From the NCBI GenBank assembly GCA_050952465.1, contig JBMNKZ010000009.1:186001-250000 (forward strand): 64,000 bases of DNA, read 5' to 3'. The notes below the pieces were generated by a model, which saw only the letters and a list, made by a program, of their open reading frames with translations, did not search any database and was not told where the DNA came from. This DNA is from DUPU01 sp050952465 (GTDB lineage Bacteria; Bacillota; Dehalobacteriia; Dehalobacteriales; Dehalobacteriaceae). The position numbers and the translations under genes were made by a program. Numbering within the stretch: position 1 is the first letter of the stretch; the number at the start of each line of letters is the position of its first letter. Shown in pieces: positions 51,003 through 59,706 of the stretch.

Positions 51003-51881
51003 GTGGTTAGAAGTATGACGGGTTATGGTCGGGGTGAGTCTTCTTCTCCTGAGCAAAAGATTTCTGTGGAAGCTAAATCGGTCAATCATAGATTTTTGGA
51101 AATTGTGGTGCGCATGCCTAAACAGCTTTTGCCCTTGGAGGATCGCTTAAAGAAAGTGGTGCAGGAAAAGCTATCTCGGGGCAGGGTGGACTTATTCTTG
51201 ACGCTGGAAGAAACGGGAGATAAAAAACGCCTGGTAAAGGTTGACAAAGAGTTAGGCCTGGCGTATTATAATGCTCTAAGGGAACTCGCGGAAGCTTGTC
51301 AAATCCCGGAAGAATTTGACTTAGCGCATTTATCTCAAATGCCTGGGGTCTTAAATATAGAAGACGAGGAAGATGATCTGGAGGCAATCTGGCCTTTAGT
51401 TAAAGACGGGGTAGAGCAAGCAATTCAGGGTTTGGTAGCCATGCGCACTGCGGAAGGTAAAAAACTGGCTGATGATTTGAAAAAGCGGCGGGACATGATC
51501 TCGGATTACTGTTTGCTGATTGAAGAAAGAAGCCCTTTAGTGGTTCAGGAATATCAGGAAAAATTAACTCTAAGAATCAAAGAATTACTGGGGGAAATCC
51601 AGTTAGATGACAGCAAATTAGCTAATGAGGTAGCTTTTTTTGCTGATAAAGCTTCAATTACAGAAGAATTGGTTAGACTAAAAAGTCATTTGGATCAGAT
51701 GGACAATATATTAATGGAGGATGATGCCATCGGCCGGAAACTAGACTTTTTAGTCCAGGAAATGAATCGGGAAATTAACACTATTGGGTCTAAGGCGAAT
51801 GATTTAACGATCAACCGTTATGTGGTTGAAGTTAAAAGTGAATTGGAAAAGGTCCGGGAACAAGTCCAGAACCTGGAATAA
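51003..51881 (+). CDS. yicC: YicC/YloC-family endoribonuclease
   Basis: A 292-residue protein. The start is taken as GTG 51003, giving VRSMTGYGRGE, the usual family N-terminus, with GAAAGGA upstream; longer in-frame starts exist. Conserved parts are EAKSVNHRFLEIVVRMPKQL near the N-terminus and the C-terminal KLDFLVQEMNREINTIGSKA with EKVREQVQNLE. Members have been described as endoribonucleases. The run yicC-mihF-remA-gmk-rpoZ-coaBC is a standard Firmicutes order. Confidence 0.92.
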   Translation: MVRSMTGYGRGESSSPEQKISVEAKSVNHRFLEIVVRMPKQLLPLEDRLKKVVQEKLSRGRVDLFLTLEETGDKKRLVKVDKELGLAYYNALRELAEACQIPEEFDLAHLSQMPGVLNIEDEEDDLEAIWPLVKDGVEQAIQGLVAMRTAEGKKLADDLKKRRDMISDYCLLIEERSPLVVQEYQEKLTLRIKELLGEIQLDDSKLANEVAFFADKASITEELVRLKSHLDQMDNILMEDDAIGRKLDFLVQEMNREINTIGSKANDLTINRYVVEVKSELEKVREQVQNLE

Positions 51882-51906
51882 GAAATATCATTGGGGGTGT
51901 AGTAAA

Positions 51907-52215
51907 ATGGCGGTGCCGCAGTTGACCATGGACGACAGGAACAACGCTCTGGCCAAGGCGCAAGAAATGAGAAGCAAAAGGATGGAACTTAGGAAGAAGT
52001 TAAAGTCCGGCCAAATAAAATTAGAGGATATTTTTGCGGATCTGGAAAATGAAGTGGTTGCTCGAATGAGAGTAAAGTATCTTCTAGAATCGTTGCCCCA
52101 AATCGGCAAGGTCACAGCAAAAAAAATTATGGAAGAAATAGGGATTGACGAATCCCGTAGAATACAAGGATTGGGCCCCCGGCAAAAGAAAAGTTTGCTG
52201 GATAAATTGGCTTAA
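51907..52215 (+). CDS. MihF-like (actinobacterial-type integration host factor) DNA-binding protein
   Basis: A 102-residue basic protein. A helical basic N-terminal half (LAKAQEMRSKRMELRKKLKS) precedes a helix-two-turn-helix/HhH region with LLESLPQIGKVTAKKIMEEI and IQGLGPRQKKSLLDKL. This matches the mycobacterial IHF (MihF) family and the S13-like H2TH fold. It probably binds DNA without sequence preference. It is placed 25 bp after yicC and 18 bp before remA. Confidence 0.8.
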   Translation: MAVPQLTMDDRNNALAKAQEMRSKRMELRKKLKSGQIKLEDIFADLENEVVARMRVKYLLESLPQIGKVTAKKIMEEIGIDESRRIQGLGPRQKKSLLDKLA

Positions 52216-52233
52216 ATCTAGGAGGACGGAAAA

Positions 52234-52515
52234 TTGGATATAAAACTTATAAATATTGGTTTTGGCAACATTGTTTCTGCCAATCGCATTATCGCTATTG
52301 TCAGTCCGGAATCCGCCCCCATCAAAAGGATCATTCAAGAAGCGAGGGACCGAGGGGTTTTGGTTGATGCTACATACGGGCGCAGAACAAGAGCCGTGAT
52401 TATCACAGATAGTGATCATGTCATCTTATCAGCGGTACAGCCTGAAACAGTTGCCAACCGTTTAACGGTAAAAGACGGAATATTAAATCATCATAATGAA
52501 GAATCGGGGGATTAA
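52234..52515 (+). CDS. remA: RemA, extracellular matrix regulator (DUF370)
   Basis: A 93-residue DNA-binding protein with IKLINIGFGNIVSANRIIAI and the arginine-rich DATYGRRTRAVIITDS, both typical of RemA/YlzA. In Bacillus it activates biofilm matrix and osmoprotection genes. It starts at TTG behind AGGAGGAC and overlaps gmk by 20 bases. Confidence 0.92.
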   Translation: MDIKLINIGFGNIVSANRIIAIVSPESAPIKRIIQEARDRGVLVDATYGRRTRAVIITDSDHVILSAVQPETVANRLTVKDGILNHHNEESGD

Positions 52516-53161
52516 AGTGCTTCCCTTAAAAACACGAGGGTTGTTAGTTGTCTTGTCCGGGCCGTCAGGTGTGGGTAAGGGAACGGTATGCTCTTATTTA
52601 AGACGAAAACATCCGGAATTGACATATTCTATATCGGCTACCACCAGGGAAAGACGCCCGGGAGAAGTGGATGAGGTGAATTATTTTTTTATGTCCCGGG
52701 AAGATTTTGTAGAGAAGAGGGAAAAGGGAGAATTCCTAGAATGGGCGGAGGTTTACGGGAATTTCTACGGGACTCCCCGGACTTATGTGGAAAAGAATTT
52801 AGATGAGGGAAAAGATGTAATTCTGGAAATTGATATTCAGGGAGCAATGAAGGTAAAAGAGCTTTTTCCAGAAGGAGTATTCATTTTTCTTTTGCCTCCT
52901 TCAAAAGAAGAACTGGAAAAAAGAATTAAAGGCAGAGCGACAGACTCCCCGGAGATCATTAAACATCGGCTCTCCTGCGTGGATCAGGAATTAGCCTGCA
53001 TCTCTAATTATCAGTATGTGGTGGTTAACGGCGAGGTAAATAAGGCAGCCGAGGAGATAAAAGCCATTATTACTGCGGAAAAATGCCGGGTCGAAAGAAT
53101 AGCATGTGGCATGAAGAATGTAGCATGTCTTAATCAGAAAGGAGGAAAGATTTTTGATTAA
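52496..53161 (+). CDS. gmk: Guanylate kinase
   Basis: A 221-residue enzyme that phosphorylates GMP to GDP. P-loop SGPSGVGKGTVCSYL, the GMP-binding STRERRPGEVDEVNYFF-type segment and FLEWAEVYGNFYGTP are present. The start may be ATG 52496 or GTG 52517, the second having a GGGGG box. The C-terminus is longer than usual: the last 25 or so residues (CRVERIACGMKNVACLNQKG) are read through a 7-bp tandem repeat at 53101-53128 and are unlikely to be a conserved part of the fold. It overlaps rpoZ by 8 bases. Confidence 0.93.
   Translation: MKNRGIKVLPLKTRGLLVVLSGPSGVGKGTVCSYLRRKHPELTYSISATTRERRPGEVDEVNYFFMSREDFVEKREKGEFLEWAEVYGNFYGTPRTYVEKNLDEGKDVILEIDIQGAMKVKELFPEGVFIFLLPPSKEELEKRIKGRATDSPEIIKHRLSCVDQELACISNYQYVVVNGEVNKAAEEIKAIITAEKCRVERIACGMKNVACLNQKGGKIFD
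53101..53128. repeat. Heptamer tandem repeat in the 3-prime end of gmk
   Basis: Four 7-bp units in a row read AGCATGT, GGCATGA, AGAATGT, AGCATGT. The period is not a multiple of three, yet the reading frame stays open through it and adds a tail to guanylate kinase. Confidence 0.65.
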
Positions 53162-53360
53162 GCCATCTTTAGACGAATTAATGAAAAAAGTAGATTCTAA
53201 GTATACTTTGGTCGTAGTCAGTGCCAAAATTGCCCGTAAGTTTACGGAAAATGAACAGCCAGAGGAATCAAAACCCAGAGCCAATCCTGTATCTTTGGCC
53301 CTTCAGGAAATTGTCAAGGGTCAAATAACCTGGGAACGGACTAAAGTTGGGATAAAATAG
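53154..53360 (+). CDS. rpoZ: RNA polymerase omega subunit
   Basis: A 68-residue protein with PSLDELMKKVDSKYTLVVVS and AKIARKFTENE, then NPVSLALQEIVKGQITWERT, the normal omega core that helps assemble the beta-prime subunit. TTG start at 53154 behind AAAGGAGG, overlapping gmk. Confidence 0.93.
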   Translation: MIKPSLDELMKKVDSKYTLVVVSAKIARKFTENEQPEESKPRANPVSLALQEIVKGQITWERTKVGIK

Positions 53361-53422
53361 AAGTTATTAATTAGTATAGATAAGGTAGGAATTTAATAAG
53401 GCTAAAGTAGGGAGGTGACCGG

Positions 53423-54643
53423 ATGACATCAGGGAAAACAATTGTACTAGGGGTAACTGGAGGGATTGCAGCATATAAAGCTTGCGATTTAGTCAGCCGC
53501 TTGGTGAAAAGAGGATATCAGGTTCATGTGATCATGACCAAGTCGGCGGAGCATTTCGTAAACCCCTTGACCTTTCGCACTCTTTCCGGGCATCCGGTAG
53601 TTACCGATATGTTTTCTGAGCCGGGAGTATGGAATGTGAGACACATTTCTTTAGCGGAAACAGCTCATTTAATGGTTATTGCTCCTGCTACGGCCAATAT
53701 TATCGGTAAGGTGGCCCATGGTTTAGCTGATGATATGCTTTCCACAACTGTGATGGCGGCAAAAGACAGATGCCCTGTGCTTTTTGCGCCTGCCATGAAT
53801 GTTCATATGTATCAAAATCCTATTGTCCAGGATAATATTAGGCGGCTGACCGATTACGGTTATTTTTTTGTTGGTCCGGATGAGGGACGCTTAGCCTGCG
53901 GGACAGCAGGACAAGGTCGGATGGTGGAACCTCAAGAAATTGAAGAAAATATAATTTTATTGTTAGAAAGGAAAACTGACTTTCAGGGTAAGAAAATATT
54001 GATTACCGCGGGGCCAACCAGAGAAGCCCTTGATCCCATTCGTTTTTTATCTAATAGAAGCACCGGAACTATGGGTTTTGCCCTGGCTGAAGCGGCCAAA
54101 AGCCGAGGGGCAGAAGTGCATCTAGTTTCCGGGCCTTCGAATTTACCTGATCCCCTTGGTGTGAAAATAACAAAGGTGGAATCGGCAAGGGAGATGCATT
54201 CGGCGGTGATTAAGGCTTATTCGGACGTGGATATTGTGATTAAGGCGGCTGCAGTGGCAGATTATCGCCCCAAAGATACCGCGGATTATAAGATTAAGAA
54301 AACAGAAGGGCCTTTAAACCTGGTCTTGGAAAGAAACCCTGATATATTATGGGAGTTGGGCCAAAATAAAAAGAAAAATCAGATTTTAGTGGGCTTTGCT
54401 GCGGAAACGGATAATCTGGTTGAATATGCCCGGCAAAAAATTATAGCGAAGAACCTTGATTTGATTGTGGCCAATAATGTAAAAGAAGAAGGAGCCGGGT
54501 TTGGTGGGACAACCAATATTGTTACTATCATTTCTAAAGAGGGGGATATAATAAAACTTCCCCGTATGACAAAACTTGATACAGCTCATGCTATTCTGGA
54601 TCAGATCAGGATGCATGCGGGAAAAGGAGTTGAGACTTTTTGA
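53423..54643 (+). CDS. coaBC: Bifunctional phosphopantothenoylcysteine decarboxylase / synthetase
   Basis: A 406-residue two-domain enzyme of coenzyme A synthesis. The N-terminal flavin decarboxylase (CoaC) shows VLGVTGGIAAYKACDLVSRL, the active-site histidine in VWNVRHISLAE and the cysteine in LACGTAGQGRM. The C-terminal synthetase (CoaB) shows ITAGPTREALDPIRFLSNRS and KAAAVADYRPKD. AGGGAGGTG precedes the ATG. The stop overlaps metK by 4 bases. Confidence 0.95.
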   Translation: MTSGKTIVLGVTGGIAAYKACDLVSRLVKRGYQVHVIMTKSAEHFVNPLTFRTLSGHPVVTDMFSEPGVWNVRHISLAETAHLMVIAPATANIIGKVAHGLADDMLSTTVMAAKDRCPVLFAPAMNVHMYQNPIVQDNIRRLTDYGYFFVGPDEGRLACGTAGQGRMVEPQEIEENIILLLERKTDFQGKKILITAGPTREALDPIRFLSNRSTGTMGFALAEAAKSRGAEVHLVSGPSNLPDPLGVKITKVESAREMHSAVIKAYSDVDIVIKAAAVADYRPKDTADYKIKKTEGPLNLVLERNPDILWELGQNKKKNQILVGFAAETDNLVEYARQKIIAKNLDLIVANNVKEEGAGFGGTTNIVTIISKEGDIIKLPRMTKLDTAHAILDQIRMHAGKGVETF

Positions 54644-55830
54644 AAAAATTATTTACTTCAGAATCTGTCACGGAAGGCCATCCTGATAAAATATGCGACC
54701 AAATCTCCGATGGGGTTTTAGATGCCATCTTGGCCGAAGATCCATATGGACGAGTGGCTTGTGAAACATCAGTTACTACTGGGCTGGTACTAGTGGCGGG
54801 AGAAATTACTACCAACTGCTATGTGGATATCCCCAAAATCGTGCGGGAAACTATTAGAGAAATTGGTTATACCAGAGCCAAATTCGGCTTTGATTGCGAT
54901 ACCTGTGCGGTTTTGACTTCTATAGATGAACAGTCTCCGGATATTGCGCTGGGGGTAAATCAGGCTTTTGAGGCCAAAACCGGAAAATTAACTGATACCG
55001 GCATTGAGGCCATTGGAGCCGGGGATCAGGGAATGATGTTCGGTTATGCCACTAATGAAACACCGGAGTACATGCCTCTTCCCATTAGTTTAGCCCATCA
55101 GCTAACGCGAAAATTATCTGAAATGAGAAAATCCGAGATGCTTCCTTATCTTCGTCCGGACGGAAAGTCACAAGTGACAGTAGAATATGAGAATAACAAA
55201 CCGGTACGGGTGGATACTGTGGTTATTTCCACCCAGCATGATCCGGAGGCACCCTTGGAAATGATTCGGGAAGATATTATCGAAAAGGTGATTAAGAAAG
55301 TAATTCCTGAGAAATTTTTGGATGAAAAGACTAGATATTTTGTTAATCCTACGGGAAGATTTGTGATAGGTGGGCCTCAAGGGGATGCCGGTTTAACGGG
55401 GAGAAAAATTATTGTGGATACCTATGGGGGTTATGCTCGACACGGTGGGGGAGCTTTTTCTGGGAAAGATCCCACGAAGGTGGATCGTTCCGCTGCTTAT
55501 GCCGCTCGGTACGTGGCTAAAAACTTAGTGGCGGCGGGTTTAGCTGACCGGTGTGAAATTCAGTTGGCTTACGCAATTGGTGTGGCTCAGCCAGTGTCCA
55601 TTATGGTTGATACCTTTGGCACAGGAAAAATTGATGAGGAAAAAATGGTGGAGCTGGTGAAAAAGCATTTTGACCTGCGGCCGGCCGGTATTATCAAGGA
55701 AATGAACTTAAGGCGTCCTATTTATAAACAAACAGCAGCCTACGGACATTTCGGCCGTACTGATTTGGATCTGCCTTGGGAACGCTTGGATAAAGTGGAA
55801 TTGCTTAAGGAAAGTGCTAAGAATATCTAA
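54640..55830 (+). CDS. metK: S-adenosylmethionine synthetase
   Basis: A 396-residue enzyme making AdoMet from methionine and ATP. Signatures are SVTEGHPDKICDQISDG, GAGDQGMMFGYATNE and the P-loop-like GGGAFSGKDPTKVDRSAAY. The start is TTG 54640, overlapping the coaBC stop, with GGAG just upstream; no S-box riboswitch can fit because the leader is coding. A terminator follows directly. Confidence 0.95.
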   Translation: MKKLFTSESVTEGHPDKICDQISDGVLDAILAEDPYGRVACETSVTTGLVLVAGEITTNCYVDIPKIVRETIREIGYTRAKFGFDCDTCAVLTSIDEQSPDIALGVNQAFEAKTGKLTDTGIEAIGAGDQGMMFGYATNETPEYMPLPISLAHQLTRKLSEMRKSEMLPYLRPDGKSQVTVEYENNKPVRVDTVVISTQHDPEAPLEMIREDIIEKVIKKVIPEKFLDEKTRYFVNPTGRFVIGGPQGDAGLTGRKIIVDTYGGYARHGGGAFSGKDPTKVDRSAAYAARYVAKNLVAAGLADRCEIQLAYAIGVAQPVSIMVDTFGTGKIDEEKMVELVKKHFDLRPAGIIKEMNLRRPIYKQTAAYGHFGRTDLDLPWERLDKVELLKESAKNI

Positions 55831-55837
55831 AGTAAAG

Positions 55838-55882
55838 AATACCTCCGAAATCTTTGTTATAAGAAACGGGGGTATTTTTTTC
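55838..55882 (+). terminator. Rho-independent terminator after metK
   Basis: AATACCTCCG pairs with CGGGGGTATT with one G-T wobble, followed by a run of T. It closes the yicC-to-metK operon. Confidence 0.9.
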
Positions 55883-55984
55883 TTCTGAGAAAAGGATAAA
55901 GCTAGTATCATTCATATTTAAAAAATAGTGGGAAAGAATATAGCTATAAGAAAATTTCATTATAAGAATAAGAGGAGAAAACTA

Positions 55985-56161
55985 ATGCTATATAAAGGAA
56001 AAAAGGGCAAGAAAAAACTTACGGAAAGAATGCATTTGGTCAGTAATTTATTAGGCTCTGCCGATCGGGTAAATATGGATGGTGTTTCCGAGCCAAAGGA
56101 AGCTGTCAAGGTAGATGATGAAGATGAAATTACCATGAGAAAGGATCTGGGCGACCTATAA
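55985..56161 (+). CDS. Small lysine-rich hypothetical protein
   Basis: A 58-residue protein from ATG 55985, with AAGAGGAG 8 bases upstream. Its first half is strongly basic (LYKGKKGKKKLTERMHLV) and its second half acidic (VKVDDEDEITMRKDLGDL), a pattern often seen in small unfolded or nucleic-acid-associated proteins. I do not recognise a family. The good ribosome site supports a real gene. It lies alone between the metK terminator and tRNA-Thr. Confidence 0.6.
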   Translation: MLYKGKKGKKKLTERMHLVSNLLGSADRVNMDGVSEPKEAVKVDDEDEITMRKDLGDL

Positions 56162-56313
56162 TTAATAAAGTTATGATAAAGAAGGCTTAGTTTCTTAATT
56201 TCCCCGGCCATATTAGGGTTTCAAAACCGTGACTCCACAAGATGCAACCCAATGCAATATTTCCTTGACGAAATATTGTTTAAAGGTTAAAATATTCATT
56301 GTGCATGGTTTAT

Positions 56314-56388
56314 GCTGATGTGGCTCAGGGGTAGAGCAGCGCACTCGTAATGCGCAGGCCGTCGGTTCAAATCCGACCATCAGCTCCA
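56314..56388 (+). tRNA. tRNA-Thr (anticodon CGT)
   Basis: A full cloverleaf is visible: acceptor GCTGATG/CATCAGC, D arm GCTC/GAGC, anticodon stem GCGCA/TGCGC around CTCGTAA (anticodon CGT, reading ACG), T arm GTCGG-TTCAAAT-CCGAC, discriminator T and an encoded CCA end. Confidence 0.97.
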
Positions 56389-56396
56389 ATCTAGGG

Positions 56397-56428
56397 TTCT
56401 CGGGTTTTTATAAACTCGAGAATTTTTA
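56397..56428 (+). terminator. Terminator after tRNA-Thr
   Basis: TTCTCG pairs with CGAGAA, extended by G-C and T-A pairs inside, and is followed by TTTTTA. It starts 9 bp after the tRNA. Confidence 0.75.
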
Positions 56429-56552
56429 TTATGTGCCCAATGTGTGCCCAAATCTTTTTCAATTTCTGCCTTGCATAATTCTTTAGTCTTAAAAATTTAA
56501 TTTTAAATAATAATAAGATTTAATGGGAATGATAATTTAGGAGGTGTTATTT

Positions 56553-56693
56553 ATGGCTAGAAAGAAAGACAAAGAACCAACGATTACCCCGGGGATGGAC
56601 TATGAATTAACACGGGAAGCCACGAAAAAGGAAAAAATAGCAGGAGACACAACCAAGGTTACCACTCTCTCCTGGGATGAGGTTGAGGATTAA
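56553..56693 (+). CDS. Small hypothetical protein, 46 residues
   Basis: An ATG at 56553 follows a strong AGGAGGT box 7 bases upstream and opens a frame of 46 codons: a basic start (MARKKDKEP), then TITPGMDYELTREATKKEKI and an acidic end LSWDEVEDE-like (SWDEVED). I recognise no family. The high-quality ribosome site and charged composition suggest a real small gene. Confidence 0.6.
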   Translation: MARKKDKEPTITPGMDYELTREATKKEKIAGDTTKVTTLSWDEVED

Positions 56694-56869
56694 AGTCCTG
56701 ATTAGCATCATTCCTACGGTAGCTAGTAGTGTATCATTCATATAAACATATTCAGACAGGGGAAATTGTCCCTTGTTTTTTTATTTTTTCCTTTCCTTTT
56801 GTCCCCATTGGTTTTCTGGTATAATAATTAAATATGGGTAGATTAACCTAAAGTTTAGGAGGGAAGGTT

Positions 56870-59134
56870 TTGCCGGTTCAAGGCCAATATGCGGAAATTA
56901 TCGTGAATAAAGCTGTGAAGGCGGTTGACCGGATTTTTCATTATCGGGTGCCGGAGGGGTTAAAATCCCAGGTGGAAGTGGGCTCCATCGTCTCTGTACC
57001 TTTTGGCAGGCAGAAGGTGGAAGGGATTGTGGTGGGTTTTACCGTGGAACCCGAGGTGAAAGATACTAAAGAAATTTTGTCCCTACTCTCTCCATATCCT
57101 CTTTTAAATAAGGAACTGATTGATTTAGCTCATTGGATGGCGGATTATTATCTTTGCCCAAAGGTTTCAGCTCTTCAAGCCATGCTTCCCGCCGGTTTGA
57201 AACTGTCCGGTACCGGGGTGGGCGCAAAGACCATGGATTGCGCCTTCTTGAATCATGGGAGTGCAGTAAAATTAGACGGTGGTAGATCTAATGACGGCAA
57301 ATTAGATGATAGCAAACTGGGGCCAAAACAAAAAGAAATTCTATCTTATCTTAAACTGCATAACGGCTGCCCGGTAGCGGAGGTTTTATCCTATACCGGT
57401 GCGGCCCGATCTTCATTAAAATCTTTAGTGACGAGAGGTTTCATCAACATCAACCCTCAGGAAATTTACCGGGATCCTTATGGGGAAAGAATTGTCACCG
57501 ATACCCCACCTGAGAATTTAACCGGGGAACAAAAAATGGCCTTAAAATCCATTGCTGAAGAATATACTTTAACTAGAAGGCCGGTGCTCCTTTTTGGGGT
57601 GACCGGGAGCGGCAAAACGGAGGTTTACTTAAGGCTGATTGAAAAAACCCTGGATCAGGGTCAAGAGGCAATTGTGCTGGTTCCGGAGATTGCCCTTACT
57701 CCCCAGATGGTGGCAGTCTTTAAGTCTCGCCTGGGGGAAAGGGTAGCGGTTTTACACAGCAGGTTAAGTCCGGGGGAACGAAGAGATGCCTGGTTCCACA
57801 TTGCCCAGGGACATATTCGGGTGGTGGTAGGTGCCCGTTCCGCCATATTTGCCCCTTGCTTTAATTTGGGCTTGATAATTATGGATGAGGAACATGAGCA
57901 AAGCTATAAGCAGGATAATATCCCCCGTTTCCATGCCAGGGAAGTGGCCAAAGAAAGGGCGCGGAGGCAAAATGCTCTTTTGGTGATGGGTAGTGCCACC
58001 CCCAGCATAGAAAGCTATTACCGAGGAATAACCGGGGAGTACCGTTTGGTGACCATGAAGAATAGGATTTATCAAAGGCCTTTACCCAAGGTGAATGTGG
58101 TGGATATGAGGCAAGAGCTGAAGGAGGGCAATAAGTCAATTTTCAGCCGGCTTCTTAGGGAAAAGCTGATTGAACGTTTTGAGAAAAAAGAGCAGTCATT
58201 GCTTTTTTTAAACCGGCGGGGTTATCATACCTTTGTCTCCTGTCGGAATTGTGGATTGGTGCTTAAGTGTCCTCATTGCAATATCTCTTTAACCACCCAC
58301 GGGGGGAACAGCAGATTAAACTGTCATTATTGCGGTTATAGTGCTTTTGTGCCCAAGGTTTGCCCCCAGTGCGGGTCAGGAGCAATCCGGCATTTTGGTG
58401 CCGGGACGGAGCGGGTAGAAGAAGAAGTGAAAAAGATTCTTCCAGAGGCTAGGATCGCTCGAGCTGATGCGGATACCACCTCCCGGAAAGGCTCCTATGA
58501 TAAAATCTATTTCGGGGTCAAGAACGGGGAGATCGATGTTCTGGTGGGAACTCAGATGATTGCCAAGGGTTTGGATTTCCCCCTGGTCACTTTGGTAGGA
58601 GTGATTTCAGCTGATTCCGCCCTTCATTTACCGGAAATGAGAGCAGGGGAAAGGGCATTTCAATTGATTACTCAGGTTTCCGGAAGGGCCGGGAGGGATA
58701 AACTTCCGGGAGAAGTAGTACTTCAGACATATCGTCCGGAGGATCCCATCCTAAAGGCGGCGGGGAAACAGGACTACCTTTCTTTTTATCAAAAGGAAAT
58801 TACCCAAAGACACCTAGCCGGCTATCCTCCTTTTGGTGCCATGATTCGGGTTTTATTTATCGGGGAAGACCCGAATATTTTAAATAAACAAAGCAAAATT
58901 GTGGCGCAGTATATCAGGGCGGAGTTAGTAAAAGACAATGAGGTTTTAGGGCCGGCACCGGCACCTTTGGAAAAGATTAAGGATAGATTCAGGATCCAGA
59001 TGATAATTAAGACCAGAAACTTAACGGAAACCAGGGGGAAGCTGGTGCGCTCCTTGGAACAGGCAGAAAAAGACGGTTTTCCTCATAAAAATATTATTAT
59101 CGCGGTAGACGTGGAACCGCTAAATATGATGTAA
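56870..59134 (+). CDS. priA: Primosomal replication-restart helicase PriA
   Basis: A 754-residue helicase. An N-terminal fork-binding domain (VDRIFHYRVPEGLKSQVEVG) precedes the ATPase: Walker A GVTGSGKTEVYL near residue 243, the DEEH box in IIMDEEHEQSYK near 338, and ISRAGR-type VSGRAGRDKLPG later. Zinc-binding cysteines form two groups in VSCRNCGLVLKCPHC and LNCHYCGYSAF/VCPQCGS. A low-complexity insert (VKLDGGRSNDGKLDDSKLG, about residues 136-154) lies between the fork-binding region and the helicase. TTG start behind GGAGGGAAGG. It heads priA-def-fmt-DUF116-peptidase-rsmB-rlmN. Confidence 0.95.
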   Translation: MPVQGQYAEIIVNKAVKAVDRIFHYRVPEGLKSQVEVGSIVSVPFGRQKVEGIVVGFTVEPEVKDTKEILSLLSPYPLLNKELIDLAHWMADYYLCPKVSALQAMLPAGLKLSGTGVGAKTMDCAFLNHGSAVKLDGGRSNDGKLDDSKLGPKQKEILSYLKLHNGCPVAEVLSYTGAARSSLKSLVTRGFININPQEIYRDPYGERIVTDTPPENLTGEQKMALKSIAEEYTLTRRPVLLFGVTGSGKTEVYLRLIEKTLDQGQEAIVLVPEIALTPQMVAVFKSRLGERVAVLHSRLSPGERRDAWFHIAQGHIRVVVGARSAIFAPCFNLGLIIMDEEHEQSYKQDNIPRFHAREVAKERARRQNALLVMGSATPSIESYYRGITGEYRLVTMKNRIYQRPLPKVNVVDMRQELKEGNKSIFSRLLREKLIERFEKKEQSLLFLNRRGYHTFVSCRNCGLVLKCPHCNISLTTHGGNSRLNCHYCGYSAFVPKVCPQCGSGAIRHFGAGTERVEEEVKKILPEARIARADADTTSRKGSYDKIYFGVKNGEIDVLVGTQMIAKGLDFPLVTLVGVISADSALHLPEMRAGERAFQLITQVSGRAGRDKLPGEVVLQTYRPEDPILKAAGKQDYLSFYQKEITQRHLAGYPPFGAMIRVLFIGEDPNILNKQSKIVAQYIRAELVKDNEVLGPAPAPLEKIKDRFRIQMIIKTRNLTETRGKLVRSLEQAEKDGFPHKNIIIAVDVEPLNMM

Positions 59135-59149
59135 AGGAGTGAAATGATC

Positions 59150-59593
59150 ATGGCTGTATATCAAATTGTGAAAATGGGAGACCCGATATTACGGGAAATA
59201 GCAAAGAAGGTGCCTAAAATTACGCCTAATATCTTAAGGCTATTAGACAATATGGCTGATACCATGCGGGCTGCGGAAGGAGTAGGACTGGCTGCGCCCC
59301 AGATTGGGATTTCTAAATGTGTAGTGGTAATTGATATCGGTGAAGGTTTAATCGAATTGATTAACCCGGAAATTACAAAAAAAGAAGGGGAGGAAATAGA
59401 TGCAGAGGGGTGCCTGAGCATTCCCGGCATACAAGGTAACGTAAAAAGAGCAGCGAAAGTAGAGGTTCGCGCTTGGGATCGCACCGGAAAGACTGTTACT
59501 TATACCGGTACGGGACTTTTAGCCCGGGCTTTTCAACACGAAATTGACCATTTAAATGGGGTGCTTTTTGTGGACAGAATGATCAAAGAGTAA
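59150..59593 (+). CDS. def: Peptide deformylase
   Basis: A 147-residue metalloenzyme that removes the formyl group from new proteins. All three motifs are present: GVGLAAPQIG (about residues 44-53), EGCLSIPG with the metal cysteine, and QHEIDHLNG with two metal histidines and the catalytic glutamate. ATG 59150 gives the family-typical MAVYQIVKMGDP; ATG 59144 is 4 bases after the AGGAG box and is also possible. Confidence 0.95.
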   Translation: MAVYQIVKMGDPILREIAKKVPKITPNILRLLDNMADTMRAAEGVGLAAPQIGISKCVVVIDIGEGLIELINPEITKKEGEEIDAEGCLSIPGIQGNVKRAAKVEVRAWDRTGKTVTYTGTGLLARAFQHEIDHLNGVLFVDRMIKE

Positions 59594-59633
59594 GCTAGGT
59601 TGTCATTGCTATAAAAACTACTGGTGATTGCGA

Positions 59634-59668
59634 TGTTATCCTGAAGGAGGAACGGATGACAATCTGGG
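59634..59668. repeat. Degenerate copy of a TGTCATCCTGAAGGAG-type repeat
   Basis: TGTTATCCTGAAGGAGGAAC followed by GGATGACAATCTGGGAT resembles a widely dispersed intergenic repeat related to the one at 61421. It falls in the def-fmt gap. Confidence 0.35.
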
Positions 59669-59706
59669 ATAATAGTATTCCCAAGTAACAAGAAGGTGGT
59701 GTAATA

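Noticed and set aside
53361..54639. S-box riboswitch before metK
   Set aside because: metK starts inside the coaBC stop codon, so there is no leader RNA to hold one.
56314..56452. tRNA-Thr followed by a doubled TGTGCCCAA (56432-56440 and 56443-56451) as a possible attachment site of an integrated island
   Set aside because: No integrase gene, no repeat of the tRNA 3-prime end and no foreign block follow; the downstream genes are housekeeping.
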